DNA of 64,000 bases from Clostridiaceae bacterium (GTDB lineage Bacteria > Bacillota > Clostridia > Lachnospirales > Lachnospiraceae): positions 93,479 through 157,478 of the forward strand of contig CAJTGE010000013.1 in assembly GCA_910575795.1 (NCBI GenBank), in the 5' to 3' direction. The notes beneath the pieces were generated by a model that was not told the origin of the DNA, made no database searches, and saw only the letters and a program-made list of their open reading frames with translations. Every line of letters starts with the position of its first letter. Positions within the stretch are counted from its first letter, which is position 1. This document shows, piece by piece, positions 45,892-54,436 of this stretch. Both the position numbers and the translations under genes were made by a program.

Positions 45892-47028
45892 ATGGCGACG
45901 ATCAGCCTTTGTATGATTGTAAAAAATGAGGAAAGCGTGCTGGGGCGCTGTCTGGACAGTGCGCTGGGTGTTGCGGATGAGATCATTATCGCGGATACAG
46001 GTTCGTCGGATGCGACGAAGGAGACAGCCGCGCGCTATACAGAGCAGATTTTTGATGTGGAATGGAAGGATGATTTCTCGGCGGCCCGCAACGCGGCCTT
46101 TGCCAGGGCCTCCATGGATTACTGCATGTGGCTGGATGCGGATGACGTGATTCAGGATTCGGAGAGGCAAAAGCTCATAAAGCTCAAGGAAGAGCTTGAG
46201 CCGGATGTGCTGGCGGTGATGATGAAGTATGCGACATCCTTTGACAGCGCCGGCCGGCCGGCATTTTTATTTGACCGTGAACGCCTTGTGAGGCGGGATG
46301 CGGGCTTAATGTGGGAAGGACGCGTACATGAGGTCATTGACGTACAAAAGGGCCTTAAGGGCGGCCCCGGAGGGACAGCAGGCGGCCGGATCCTGTATTC
46401 GGATATCCGGATCGATCACCGCTCGGTGAAACAGACGTACACAAAGCGGAATCTGAATATTTATGAGGCCATGCTCCGGGAGGGGGAGACGCTTGACGCG
46501 CGCCATCAGTTTTACTACGGGCGGGAGCTGTACTACCATGGCCTTGATGAGAGGGCGGTGGAAGTATTCAGGGAACTCCTTGAGACAAAGGAAGGCGGCG
46601 CGTGGGTGGAAAACCTGGCGGACGCCTGCCGTTTCTGCGCCGTCTGCTTAAGACGCCTTGGAAAGGAGAGGCAGGCGCTTGACTGCCTGTTCCACACCTT
46701 TTGCTATGGCCTCCCAAGGCCGGCGGTATGCTGTGAGATCGGAAGCATCTGCCTGGATAAGGGGAGGCTTTCCGAGGCGGAATACTGGTACAGGCAGGCC
46801 ATGGATACGCCGTATGAGGCCGGCGCCGGGGCGTTTGTAGAGCCGCAGTACCAGCGGGAGATACCGGCGCTCCAGCTCACGGTCTGCCTGGACCGCCAGG
46901 GACGGTACGGGGAGGCGGAGCGCTTCAATGAGCTGGCGGGCCGCTACCAGCCGGACAGCGGCGCGGTGAAGCAGAACCGGGAATATTTCAGGCGGATACG
47001 TCAGAAAACAGGTGAGAATCCGGGATAA
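45892..47028 (+). CDS. Glycosyltransferase family 2 protein with TPR-like C-terminus
   Basis: The 378-residue protein has the GT2 N-terminal domain (ATISLCMIVKNEESVLGRCL, IIIADTGSSDATKE, and MWLDADDV as the DxD metal site) and a helical repeat-like C-terminal half (LGKERQALDCLFHTF, GRLSEAEYWYRQAM) resembling tetratricopeptides. This two-part layout is common in enzymes that glycosylate peptides, flagellin or cell-surface polymers; the acceptor is unknown. The ATG has GGGGGAAGCGGCGG upstream. It precedes the five-gene AAA/VWA cluster by 115 bases but is probably separate. Confidence 0.85.
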   Translation: MATISLCMIVKNEESVLGRCLDSALGVADEIIIADTGSSDATKETAARYTEQIFDVEWKDDFSAARNAAFARASMDYCMWLDADDVIQDSERQKLIKLKEELEPDVLAVMMKYATSFDSAGRPAFLFDRERLVRRDAGLMWEGRVHEVIDVQKGLKGGPGGTAGGRILYSDIRIDHRSVKQTYTKRNLNIYEAMLREGETLDARHQFYYGRELYYHGLDERAVEVFRELLETKEGGAWVENLADACRFCAVCLRRLGKERQALDCLFHTFCYGLPRPAVCCEIGSICLDKGRLSEAEYWYRQAMDTPYEAGAGAFVEPQYQREIPALQLTVCLDRQGRYGEAERFNELAGRYQPDSGAVKQNREYFRRIRQKTGENPG

Positions 47029-47143
47029 GGAACGGCTGCTTCCCTGAACGGTTACCAATAAAAGAACATATGGCAAATGCGTGAAATGGCAGGAAGAAAC
47101 AATCAGCCTGCGCTGCAGATCAGAGAAAGGCATGGAGAAATCA

Positions 47144-48277
47144 ATGGAAAAGACGACAGAAAACAGTCCCGGCACACAGATCCGCCCTCCGGTGGAAGCG
47201 AGGTATGAAAAGGAGCTTCTGGCACTTGCGGCCTCTGACGCCGGGGCGCGGCCGTTAAACTGGAAGCTTTCCCCCAGGGCGGTGCGCGACTTCATCCTGG
47301 GGAGCCGAAAACCCCTTTCCTATAACGGGGAGGAGATCGCCATCCACAAGAAATACCTGGGAAACGACGCGCTTGTGGAGCGCTGCATCATCACCCTGGC
47401 CGGGAACCGGGGGCTGATGCTTGTGGGGGAACCGGGGACAGCAAAGACCATGCTCTCCGAGCTTCTGGCAGCCGCGATCAGCGGGACGAGTACGAATACG
47501 ATCCAGGGGACGGCGGGCACAACGGAGGATATGATCAAATACAGTTGGAACTACGCGCTGCTCCTGGCAAAGGGGCCGACGCGGGAGGCGCTGGTCCCCT
47601 CGCCGCTGTATGTGGGCATGGAGCAGGGCATCCTGACCCGGTTTGAGGAGATCACCCGCACCCCGGCGGAGATTCAGGACAGCCTGATCAGCGTCTTAAG
47701 CGATAAGGTGCTGAACGTTCCCGAGCTGGGAGAAGACGGCCTTTTATTCGCCCGGCCCGGCTTCAATGTGATCGGCACGGCGAACACGCGGGACAAGGGC
47801 GTCAATGAGATGAGCAGCGCTTTAAAGCGCCGTTTTAACTTTGAAACTGTGCTCCCGGTGCGCGACGCGGCCATGGAGAAGCAAATCATCATCCATGAGG
47901 TGCAAAGCCTGGCTGACGCCAGCCGCATCGGTATGCCGGTGGACGAGGATGTGGCGGAGCTTCTGGCCGCGACATACCACGAACTGAGGGAGGGCGTTTC
48001 CTCCATGGGCCACCGCATTGACCGCCCGGCCGCGGTGATGAGCACAGCCGAGGCGGTATCTGTCTACTACCAGACCATGATGACCGCCTGGTATTACGGC
48101 GGGCAGGAGATGGATCTGGGCTGCCTTGTCCAAAACCTGGTCGGGGCGGTGAGGAAGGAAAACGGCGAGGATCTGGAGAAGGTGCGAAGCTATTTCCAGA
48201 CCGTTGTCCGCGACAGGGGAGAAAAAGAGGGGGGCCTATGGAACCGCTATTACGAGGCGAGGAAATATCTGAAATAA
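47144..48277 (+). CDS. MoxR-type AAA+ ATPase (YehL-like), first gene of five-gene cluster
   Basis: This AAA+ ATPase has Walker A GEPGTAKT (about 95-102), a Walker B-like RFEEITR where Glu replaces the usual Asp, sensor-1 VIGTANTRD and the arginine finger SSALKRRF. MoxR ATPases work with VWA proteins as chaperone-like remodelling machines. The length, 377 residues, and its partners match Escherichia coli YehL. I prefer ATG 47144 with GGAG 6 bases upstream; ATG 47132 is an alternative. Its end overlaps the next gene by 40 bases. Confidence 0.85.
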   Translation: MEKTTENSPGTQIRPPVEARYEKELLALAASDAGARPLNWKLSPRAVRDFILGSRKPLSYNGEEIAIHKKYLGNDALVERCIITLAGNRGLMLVGEPGTAKTMLSELLAAAISGTSTNTIQGTAGTTEDMIKYSWNYALLLAKGPTREALVPSPLYVGMEQGILTRFEEITRTPAEIQDSLISVLSDKVLNVPELGEDGLLFARPGFNVIGTANTRDKGVNEMSSALKRRFNFETVLPVRDAAMEKQIIIHEVQSLADASRIGMPVDEDVAELLAATYHELREGVSSMGHRIDRPAAVMSTAEAVSVYYQTMMTAWYYGGQEMDLGCLVQNLVGAVRKENGEDLEKVRSYFQTVVRDRGEKEGGLWNRYYEARKYLK

Positions 48278-50703
48278 TGGGCTCTGAGAGCCTGGGCGCG
48301 CCCTGGGAGGACGTCCTGGAACGCGCCGCGTCCTGGGACGGCCCGGCGTTCTTTTTTCCGATCCGCCACCACAGCCCCGCGTGTACCTTTCACTTGAAAA
48401 AGGTCTTTGAAGCGTACCGGCCGGACTGCGTGCTGATCGAGGGGCCGGAAAACGCCGCCCCGCTTCTGCCAGTGCTCTCCTCCCCGGATGCAAAGGCCCC
48501 CATGGCCCTCTACTATTTCTACAAAGATACCAGGGGGCTCCTTGGGAAAGACAAGGCGGATTATAAGTGCTATTACCCCTTTTTAGATACCTCTCCGGAA
48601 CTGTTCGCGCTCCGGGAGGCGAGAGAAAGGGGGATACCGGCCCGGTTTGTGGATCTTGCGTACGGGGAAATCCTGCTCGGCACAGCAAAAGACCGGGGAA
48701 TCCGAAAAGGGGAAAAGCCGGGCTACAATGACGATTACCTTTTGAGCCGGAGCCGCTTTGTGTCCCTTTTATGCGATCGTACCGGCCTCCGCAGCTTTGA
48801 CGAGTTCTGGGAGAAATACTTTGAGATCCAGGGGCTTTTTATGGATACGGACGCGTTCATACGCCAGATGCTGTTTTACTGCGCGCTCTCAAGAAGCCAC
48901 ACGCCTGAGGAGGAGCTTCTTGAGGACGGGTGCATTCTCCGCGAGCGGCGCATGGCTATGCGCATTTCAGAGGCGGCGGGAGAATACCGGCGCATTCTGG
49001 TGGTGACAGGGGGCTTTCATACCAGCGGGCTTTTGTCGCTTTTAAAGCCGGATCTGACCTATACAGGCCAAAAACTTACGCTTCACGGGCTGACAGACGC
49101 AGAGCAGGGCGCATATCCCCTGGCCTACTCTATGGAGGCCGCGGACGCCTTAAACGGCTATGCGAGCGGCATGCCGTCCCCGGGCTTTTATGAAAGGGTG
49201 TGGAAAGGGCTTACGGAAACCGGGGAGGCGGCCGGCGCGTACGAATCAGCCGTACTCCATCAGCTCACGGCGGCCGGGAGAGAGGCGCGCAGGAAAAAGG
49301 AGGGCATTTCCTCATACGACGTGATCTGCGCCTTTTCCATGGCAAAGGGGCTTGCTGCCCTGCGCGGCAAACGGGAGCCCGGGCTTTATGAGCTGCAGGA
49401 CGCGGCGCTCTCGTCCTTTGTAAAGGGGGAAGTCAGTCTTTCCACAGATCGGCCGCTGCGGATCCTGCGGGCAATCAATACCGGGACTGCGGCGGGCGCC
49501 CTTCCAAAGGACGCCCCGCGCCCGCCGATTCTCAGTGATTTTGAAGAGCAGTGCAGGCGCTTTGGATTTAAGCTTCTGGGGGCGGAGCAGATGGTCACGC
49601 TTGAGCTTTTTACAAAAAAGAAGCATCTGGCCGCGAGCCGTTTCCTGTATCAGATGGAATTTCTTGACACCCGCTTCGGGACGCGAAAGAAAGGAGCGGA
49701 TCTGCTGGGAAATACGGACCGGAGCCGGATACGGGAGATCTGGTCCGTGCGCTTTGCCGGCTCTGTCCTGGCGGCGCTTGCAGATGTGTCCATGTCGGGC
49801 GGGACGGTCCGCGAGGCGGCAAAGGCTGTGCTCCTTCGCCGCGCCCTTGACGCGCGGAGCGCGCGGGAGAGCTGCCGTCTGATGGTAAACGGCTTTCTCA
49901 TGGGCTTTTTGGGCGAGACAGCGGCGCTCACGGAGGCGGCCAGGCAAAGTTTAGGCGCGGACGGGGACTTTTTCTCCCTGACAGGCGGCTTTGCAAGCCT
50001 TCAAATGCTGTATGAGCTGCGGACGCTGTACGGGGTGGAGGAGGCAGGCAGCCTTTCGGAACTTCTGAAGATATGCTTCCAGAAGCTGCTCGCGCTCCTT
50101 CCGTCCATGGGAAGCGTGGAGCAGGAAAAGGAGACGGACTGCATGAAATGCTTCCTGTCCCTGTATCAGGCAACCGGCCGGCCGGGTTTCTTACAGCTTC
50201 GCCAGCCGCTTGGCGGGGCGCTTTCCCGCATGCTTGAACAGGATCCGGAGCAGATAAACCCTGTTCTGGAGGGAGCGGCGCTCGGGATTCTCTACGGCAT
50301 GGAACACGGCCTTGAGGAGCGGATCCACAGGATCGCGGCCGGCTATCTGACCGGAACCGCGAAGAAACGCGGCAAAAGCGCCCGCTTCCTGCGCGGCCTC
50401 TTTTATACGGCAAGGGATCTGATTTTTACAGGAGAACGCTTTTTTGTTCTGATTGACACGCTTCTCGCCCGGGCGGACGCCGAAGAATTCATGGCGCTCC
50501 TGCCGGAGCTTCGCATGGCCTTCGGGTATTTTCCCCCCCTGGAAACGGACCGCCTCGCCGCAAAGGCGGCAAAGCTTCACGGCGTATCCAAAAAGGAGCT
50601 TCTGTATGGCAGGCCCGTTTCCCCGCTGGAATACGATTACGGGGAATATCTGGACGCATTTGCGGAGAGGGCCATGGCCGGGAACATGCGCCTGATTTTG
50701 TGA
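48238..50703 (+). CDS. DUF5682 family protein (YehM-like)
   Basis: The 821-residue cytoplasmic protein has no known activity. Its N-terminal part has PIRHHSPAC (about 41-49), IEGPENA (about 68-74) and TGGFHTSGL (about 257-265). The spacing recalls the ChaN/TraB/EreA-type superfamily, in which such His, Glu and Gly residues form the active or heme site (inference). The rest is helical. ATG 48238 overlaps the ATPase gene and follows AGAGGGGGG; ATG 48277 is possible. It is the second gene of the cluster. Confidence 0.8.
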   Translation: MEPLLRGEEISEIMGSESLGAPWEDVLERAASWDGPAFFFPIRHHSPACTFHLKKVFEAYRPDCVLIEGPENAAPLLPVLSSPDAKAPMALYYFYKDTRGLLGKDKADYKCYYPFLDTSPELFALREARERGIPARFVDLAYGEILLGTAKDRGIRKGEKPGYNDDYLLSRSRFVSLLCDRTGLRSFDEFWEKYFEIQGLFMDTDAFIRQMLFYCALSRSHTPEEELLEDGCILRERRMAMRISEAAGEYRRILVVTGGFHTSGLLSLLKPDLTYTGQKLTLHGLTDAEQGAYPLAYSMEAADALNGYASGMPSPGFYERVWKGLTETGEAAGAYESAVLHQLTAAGREARRKKEGISSYDVICAFSMAKGLAALRGKREPGLYELQDAALSSFVKGEVSLSTDRPLRILRAINTGTAAGALPKDAPRPPILSDFEEQCRRFGFKLLGAEQMVTLELFTKKKHLAASRFLYQMEFLDTRFGTRKKGADLLGNTDRSRIREIWSVRFAGSVLAALADVSMSGGTVREAAKAVLLRRALDARSARESCRLMVNGFLMGFLGETAALTEAARQSLGADGDFFSLTGGFASLQMLYELRTLYGVEEAGSLSELLKICFQKLLALLPSMGSVEQEKETDCMKCFLSLYQATGRPGFLQLRQPLGGALSRMLEQDPEQINPVLEGAALGILYGMEHGLEERIHRIAAGYLTGTAKKRGKSARFLRGLFYTARDLIFTGERFFVLIDTLLARADAEEFMALLPELRMAFGYFPPLETDRLAAKAAKLHGVSKKELLYGRPVSPLEYDYGEYLDAFAERAMAGNMRLIL

Positions 50704-50733
50704 GTACATACATACGGTTAGGAGGAAACCATT

Positions 50734-51864
50734 ATGGAACACAGCAGCCAGATCAACCGCTGGCGCCTGATTCTGGGAAAGCCGGCGGCCGGGGAGCTCG
50801 CCTTTTCGCCGGGCGCGGCGCTGGAAAACGGGGTTCCTTGCGCGGAGCTGGAGGAGATCCTTGAATTCTTATACGGCAGGGAGCAGCTTAAGGACGTGTA
50901 CCGCCGCGGCGGGACGGGGGCGAGCCATTTGACCGCCGCCGCATGGATCACCCGTATCCGGAAGCTGTTTCCCAAAGAAACCGTGGAGGTTTTGGAGCGC
51001 CATGCCCTGGATACCTATGGGATGACGGAGCTTTTGACGGATCCGGAGGTACTTTCTAAGCTGGAGCCAAATCAGGAGCTGTTAAAAACCATTCTCCAGC
51101 TTAAGCACCTGATGAAGGGAGAGGTCCTTGAGACGGCCAGGCGGATGGTCGGCCAGGCGGCGCGTGAGATCGAGGAGCGGCTCCGCCGGGAGCTTAAGCG
51201 TTCCCTTCTGGGAAAAATTGACAAAAGCAGCCAGAGCCCGGTCCGCTCGATGCGCAGCCTTGATATCCGCAAGACCATCCGGGCCAATTTAAAGCATTAT
51301 GATACAGAGAAACGGACGCTTCTTCTGGAGCGCGTCTATTTCCACGGCAGGAGCCGGCGGTATCATGACTGGCATGTGGTGATTGCCGTGGACGAGAGCG
51401 GTTCCATGTTAGACAGCGTGATTCACAGCGCGGTGATGGCCGGGATCTTTGCCAGGCTTCCCATGCTGGACACGCGGCTCGTGATTTTTGACACGCAGGT
51501 CGTGGATTTAAGCGGCTGCCTGGACGATCCGGTGGCCACGCTCATGAGCGTCCAGCTCGGCGGCGGGACCTACATCGGCGGCGCGCTCGCCTACTGCGAG
51601 ACACTGATCACGCAGCCTCACCGGACCATGATGATCCTCGTCTCGGATCTCTGCGAGGGCGGCAGCGTCCGGGAGCTTCTGGCCGTCAGCCGCCGGATCA
51701 TCGAGAGCGGGGCAAAGCTTATCTGCCTGACCGCGCTCGACAGGGATGCAAACCCGGCCTATGACCGGCAGACCGGAGAGCGCCTGGCCGCCCTGGGGGC
51801 CCATGTGGGGGCCATGACGCCGGAACGGCTGGGGGATTTTATCGGGACGGTTGCGGCTGTTTAG
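50734..51864 (+). CDS. VWA domain-containing protein (YehP-like)
   Basis: The 376-residue product carries a VWA domain in its C-terminal half with a complete MIDAS: DESGS (about 219-223), the threonine in GGGTYIGGAL and the aspartate in ILVSDLCEGG. The N-terminal half is helical. VWA proteins paired with MoxR ATPases usually recognise substrates or hand them to a partner. GGAGGAAACC precedes ATG 50734. Size and position match YehP. Confidence 0.87.
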   Translation: MEHSSQINRWRLILGKPAAGELAFSPGAALENGVPCAELEEILEFLYGREQLKDVYRRGGTGASHLTAAAWITRIRKLFPKETVEVLERHALDTYGMTELLTDPEVLSKLEPNQELLKTILQLKHLMKGEVLETARRMVGQAAREIEERLRRELKRSLLGKIDKSSQSPVRSMRSLDIRKTIRANLKHYDTEKRTLLLERVYFHGRSRRYHDWHVVIAVDESGSMLDSVIHSAVMAGIFARLPMLDTRLVIFDTQVVDLSGCLDDPVATLMSVQLGGGTYIGGALAYCETLITQPHRTMMILVSDLCEGGSVRELLAVSRRIIESGAKLICLTALDRDANPAYDRQTGERLAALGAHVGAMTPERLGDFIGTVAAV

Positions 51865-51960
51865 AGCATGTTGGAGCCATGCTCCGGGGCTTTAGGCAGC
51901 GGGAAGGTTTTTTCAATCATCCGGGACGCGCTTTTAAGGGAAAACGTAAGGGGTACGCAA

Positions 51961-54300
51961 ATGCAAACACTCAGAGAATGCTTGAAACGGGCGGACGACG
52001 ATTATCTCGCCGGCCTGAGCAATAAAGGAACCGTAAAACGCGCCGCAAAGGATCTCGAAAAGGAGACGCCAAAGGTGTCCTGGACGGGAGAGGAAGAGGG
52101 CGGCGGGGCACAGGAGGCAGAGGTTGCCTTTAAGGAGGAGACATGCCGGATCCGCGTCCCTTTGGGAGAGAGTACCTGCACCTGCCCTTCCAGGAGCATC
52201 TGCCGCCATGTGACGGCCGCGATCCTGTGGCTTAGGCGGGAGCAGGAACAGGAAGGGACAGAAGCGGGCAATGCGGGACAGGAAAACGGGGACGGGGGAG
52301 AGCCGGCTCTTAAAACAGCCCTGCCGGATGCATCCGGACAGTTGCCGGAAACGAATGCTGCGGAGCTGTCCTCCCTCTTCGATATCCCTCTGGCCCGCCT
52401 GATCCGCGCGGCGCAGGGCCCGGGCTTAAAAGCGCTTCTGGCCTATGTGGGGAGGGGGGATTTGCCCTCCTTTAAGGGGAGCTCCGTGGTCAGCATCCGC
52501 CTCCCATGGTCAGGGGAGACGGTCAGCCTCTTAGAGCCCGTGGAATATTCCTCCTGTACCTGTAAAAGCAGGAGCCTCTGCGCCCACAAAGCGCAGGCCA
52601 TCCTCCTGTACCAGCTCGCCAAAAAGCGTCTGGATCCGGGGTCGCTCTTTGCCGCCTGTCAGAAAACGGATTCTGCCGCTTACGACAGGGACCAGATGCG
52701 GGAAGCCGTCCGGGCGGTTCTGGCATCGATTGAAGAGCAGCTAAGCATCGGCCTTTCCAGACAGTCCGCGGATATCCCGGAGCATCTGGAACGCCTGGCC
52801 GTGATCTGCCACAGGGCGGCGCTCCCGCGCTTTGCGTCCGGCCTGCGGACCGCGGCCGCGCAGTACCGCGGCTATTTTTCGCGCTCAGCCGTGTTCCGGG
52901 ACGATAAGCTGCTTAAAAGCCTCCTGTCCCTCTCGCGGCTCGGAAAAGAGCTTTTAAAGGCCCTTCCTCCCGAAGACGAAAGCCCGGCGTCCGGGGCGCA
53001 AAAGGCCAAAGGGCCGGCGCCCGCGCAGGGCGCGGCCCTTTCCTCCTCCCTTGCGGCTCTGGCCGGGAGCTTCCGCAGCTCCTATGAGCCGGTTGGGACG
53101 CTGCATCTTCTCGGAATGGGCGTCCGGGCCTTTCTGGGGCAGAGCGGCTACGAAGGCGAGACCTACTACTTCCTCGAACCGGATCAGAAGAAATGGTATG
53201 TCTATACCGACGCGCGCCCCGTCTTTTACGAGGGAGTCCGGAAACGGGGCAGGAAGGCGCAGGAGGACCCCGCGCCCTGGGGGCTCCCGGGCTCCAGGGA
53301 AGCGCTCTGCGAATATGAATTCCGCCTGACAGGGGCCAAAGCCGCTCCCGGAGGCCGGCTGTCCGCCAGCCAGGAGACAAAAGGAGAGATCCTGGGGCGC
53401 AGAACGCTCTCCCGGGCCATGGAAATGAGCTTCTGGGATTACAGCGCGCTCCTTGCGCACTTCTTCGCCGTCCCGGAGGCTCCCATCCCGGCCGCCCCTT
53501 CCGGAAGCTCTGCCCCGCTCCCGGATCCCGCCGCGGGAACTGCCCGGGAACGCCTGGCCCTGGTGGGGGCCGTCCGCTGGGGGGATACCTCCTTTGATGC
53601 CGTAAAACAGCGCTTTTCCTGGAGCCTCTACGACGCGGCGGGAAGAGAACTGCGTATCGCCGTCTCCTATACCGAAAAAGACGGCCTCCTGATCTCCCTT
53701 CTGGAGCGAATCGGAAAAAAGCTGGCCAAGCATCCCCCGGACTGCCTTCTGTTTCTGGGAAACGTGTATCTGGGTGACGGCCGGCTCTGCCTGTACCCAA
53801 TCGAATGTTTCCTGTCTGAGACGGATGAGATCGCCCGGCTCATAAAAACGCCGGGCCAAACGCCGGAGGAGGCAGGAGAGAGCGGAAAAGAAGCCTCAGA
53901 GCCTTCCGCTCCGGGCCCCCAGACACGCGGGGCCGCCGCCCCGTCCCCTGGAAAAGCCCCCGGACAGGCCGCGCCGCCCTCTGCGATACAGGCAATGGCC
54001 CAATATATCCGGGAAGGCCGGCGGCTTCTGACCGATCTGTTTGTCAGCGGCCTCTCATCCGTCCCGGAGGAAGCGCTGGAAATGCTCTCGGCGCTTGCCC
54101 GGGAGGGAGAGCGTCTCGGCCTGCACCGCGCCGGAAAGGACTTTACAGCCCTGGAGCAGCTCCTGAGCGCCAAACGCCACGAGATGGCCTTTTCGCCGGA
54201 ACCGGTGATCCGGCTCATGGAATATCTCGATCAATACATGACAATCTGCCAGAATAAACTGTCCTACGATAATGCCTGCCAGCATATGTCCGGCCAATAA
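51961..54300 (+). CDS. SWIM zinc-finger protein (YehQ-like)
   Basis: The 779-residue product has two SWIM zinc fingers: CTCPSRSICRH (about 71-81) and CTCKSRSLCAH (about 199-209), each CxC-x5-CxH. SWIM fingers are thought to bind DNA or proteins. Low-complexity Ala/Pro/Gly linkers (about 338-350 and 640-680) separate the modules. I chose ATG 51961 (TLRECLKRADDDYLAGL is the family-like start, and AAGGGG is 9 bases upstream); the frame from 51868 adds an unconserved segment. Confidence 0.83.
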   Translation: MQTLRECLKRADDDYLAGLSNKGTVKRAAKDLEKETPKVSWTGEEEGGGAQEAEVAFKEETCRIRVPLGESTCTCPSRSICRHVTAAILWLRREQEQEGTEAGNAGQENGDGGEPALKTALPDASGQLPETNAAELSSLFDIPLARLIRAAQGPGLKALLAYVGRGDLPSFKGSSVVSIRLPWSGETVSLLEPVEYSSCTCKSRSLCAHKAQAILLYQLAKKRLDPGSLFAACQKTDSAAYDRDQMREAVRAVLASIEEQLSIGLSRQSADIPEHLERLAVICHRAALPRFASGLRTAAAQYRGYFSRSAVFRDDKLLKSLLSLSRLGKELLKALPPEDESPASGAQKAKGPAPAQGAALSSSLAALAGSFRSSYEPVGTLHLLGMGVRAFLGQSGYEGETYYFLEPDQKKWYVYTDARPVFYEGVRKRGRKAQEDPAPWGLPGSREALCEYEFRLTGAKAAPGGRLSASQETKGEILGRRTLSRAMEMSFWDYSALLAHFFAVPEAPIPAAPSGSSAPLPDPAAGTARERLALVGAVRWGDTSFDAVKQRFSWSLYDAAGRELRIAVSYTEKDGLLISLLERIGKKLAKHPPDCLLFLGNVYLGDGRLCLYPIECFLSETDEIARLIKTPGQTPEEAGESGKEASEPSAPGPQTRGAAAPSPGKAPGQAAPPSAIQAMAQYIREGRRLLTDLFVSGLSSVPEEALEMLSALAREGERLGLHRAGKDFTALEQLLSAKRHEMAFSPEPVIRLMEYLDQYMTICQNKLSYDNACQHMSGQ

Positions 54301-54436
54301 CGCGGCCGGCGCCTTTTTAATATCCCGGGGAAATCCTCCCGCAAAAAAGCCGGCGCCCGGCAGGGCTTTTCCGGGCCGTACAGCCTTTTTGTATATGCAG
54401 GGCTGGCCTCAATCACACCCAAAGGAGGTACGCACA

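Noticed and set aside
52913..53859. Two long minus-strand ORFs (295 and 301 residues)
   Set aside because: They lie antisense to the SWIM gene in GC-rich DNA, have Arg/Pro/Gly-rich translations and no family resemblance.
54272..54436. N-terminal extension of the DUF4132 gene
   Set aside because: It overlaps the SWIM gene end and adds low-quality residues; ATG 54437 has an excellent AAAGGAGG site.
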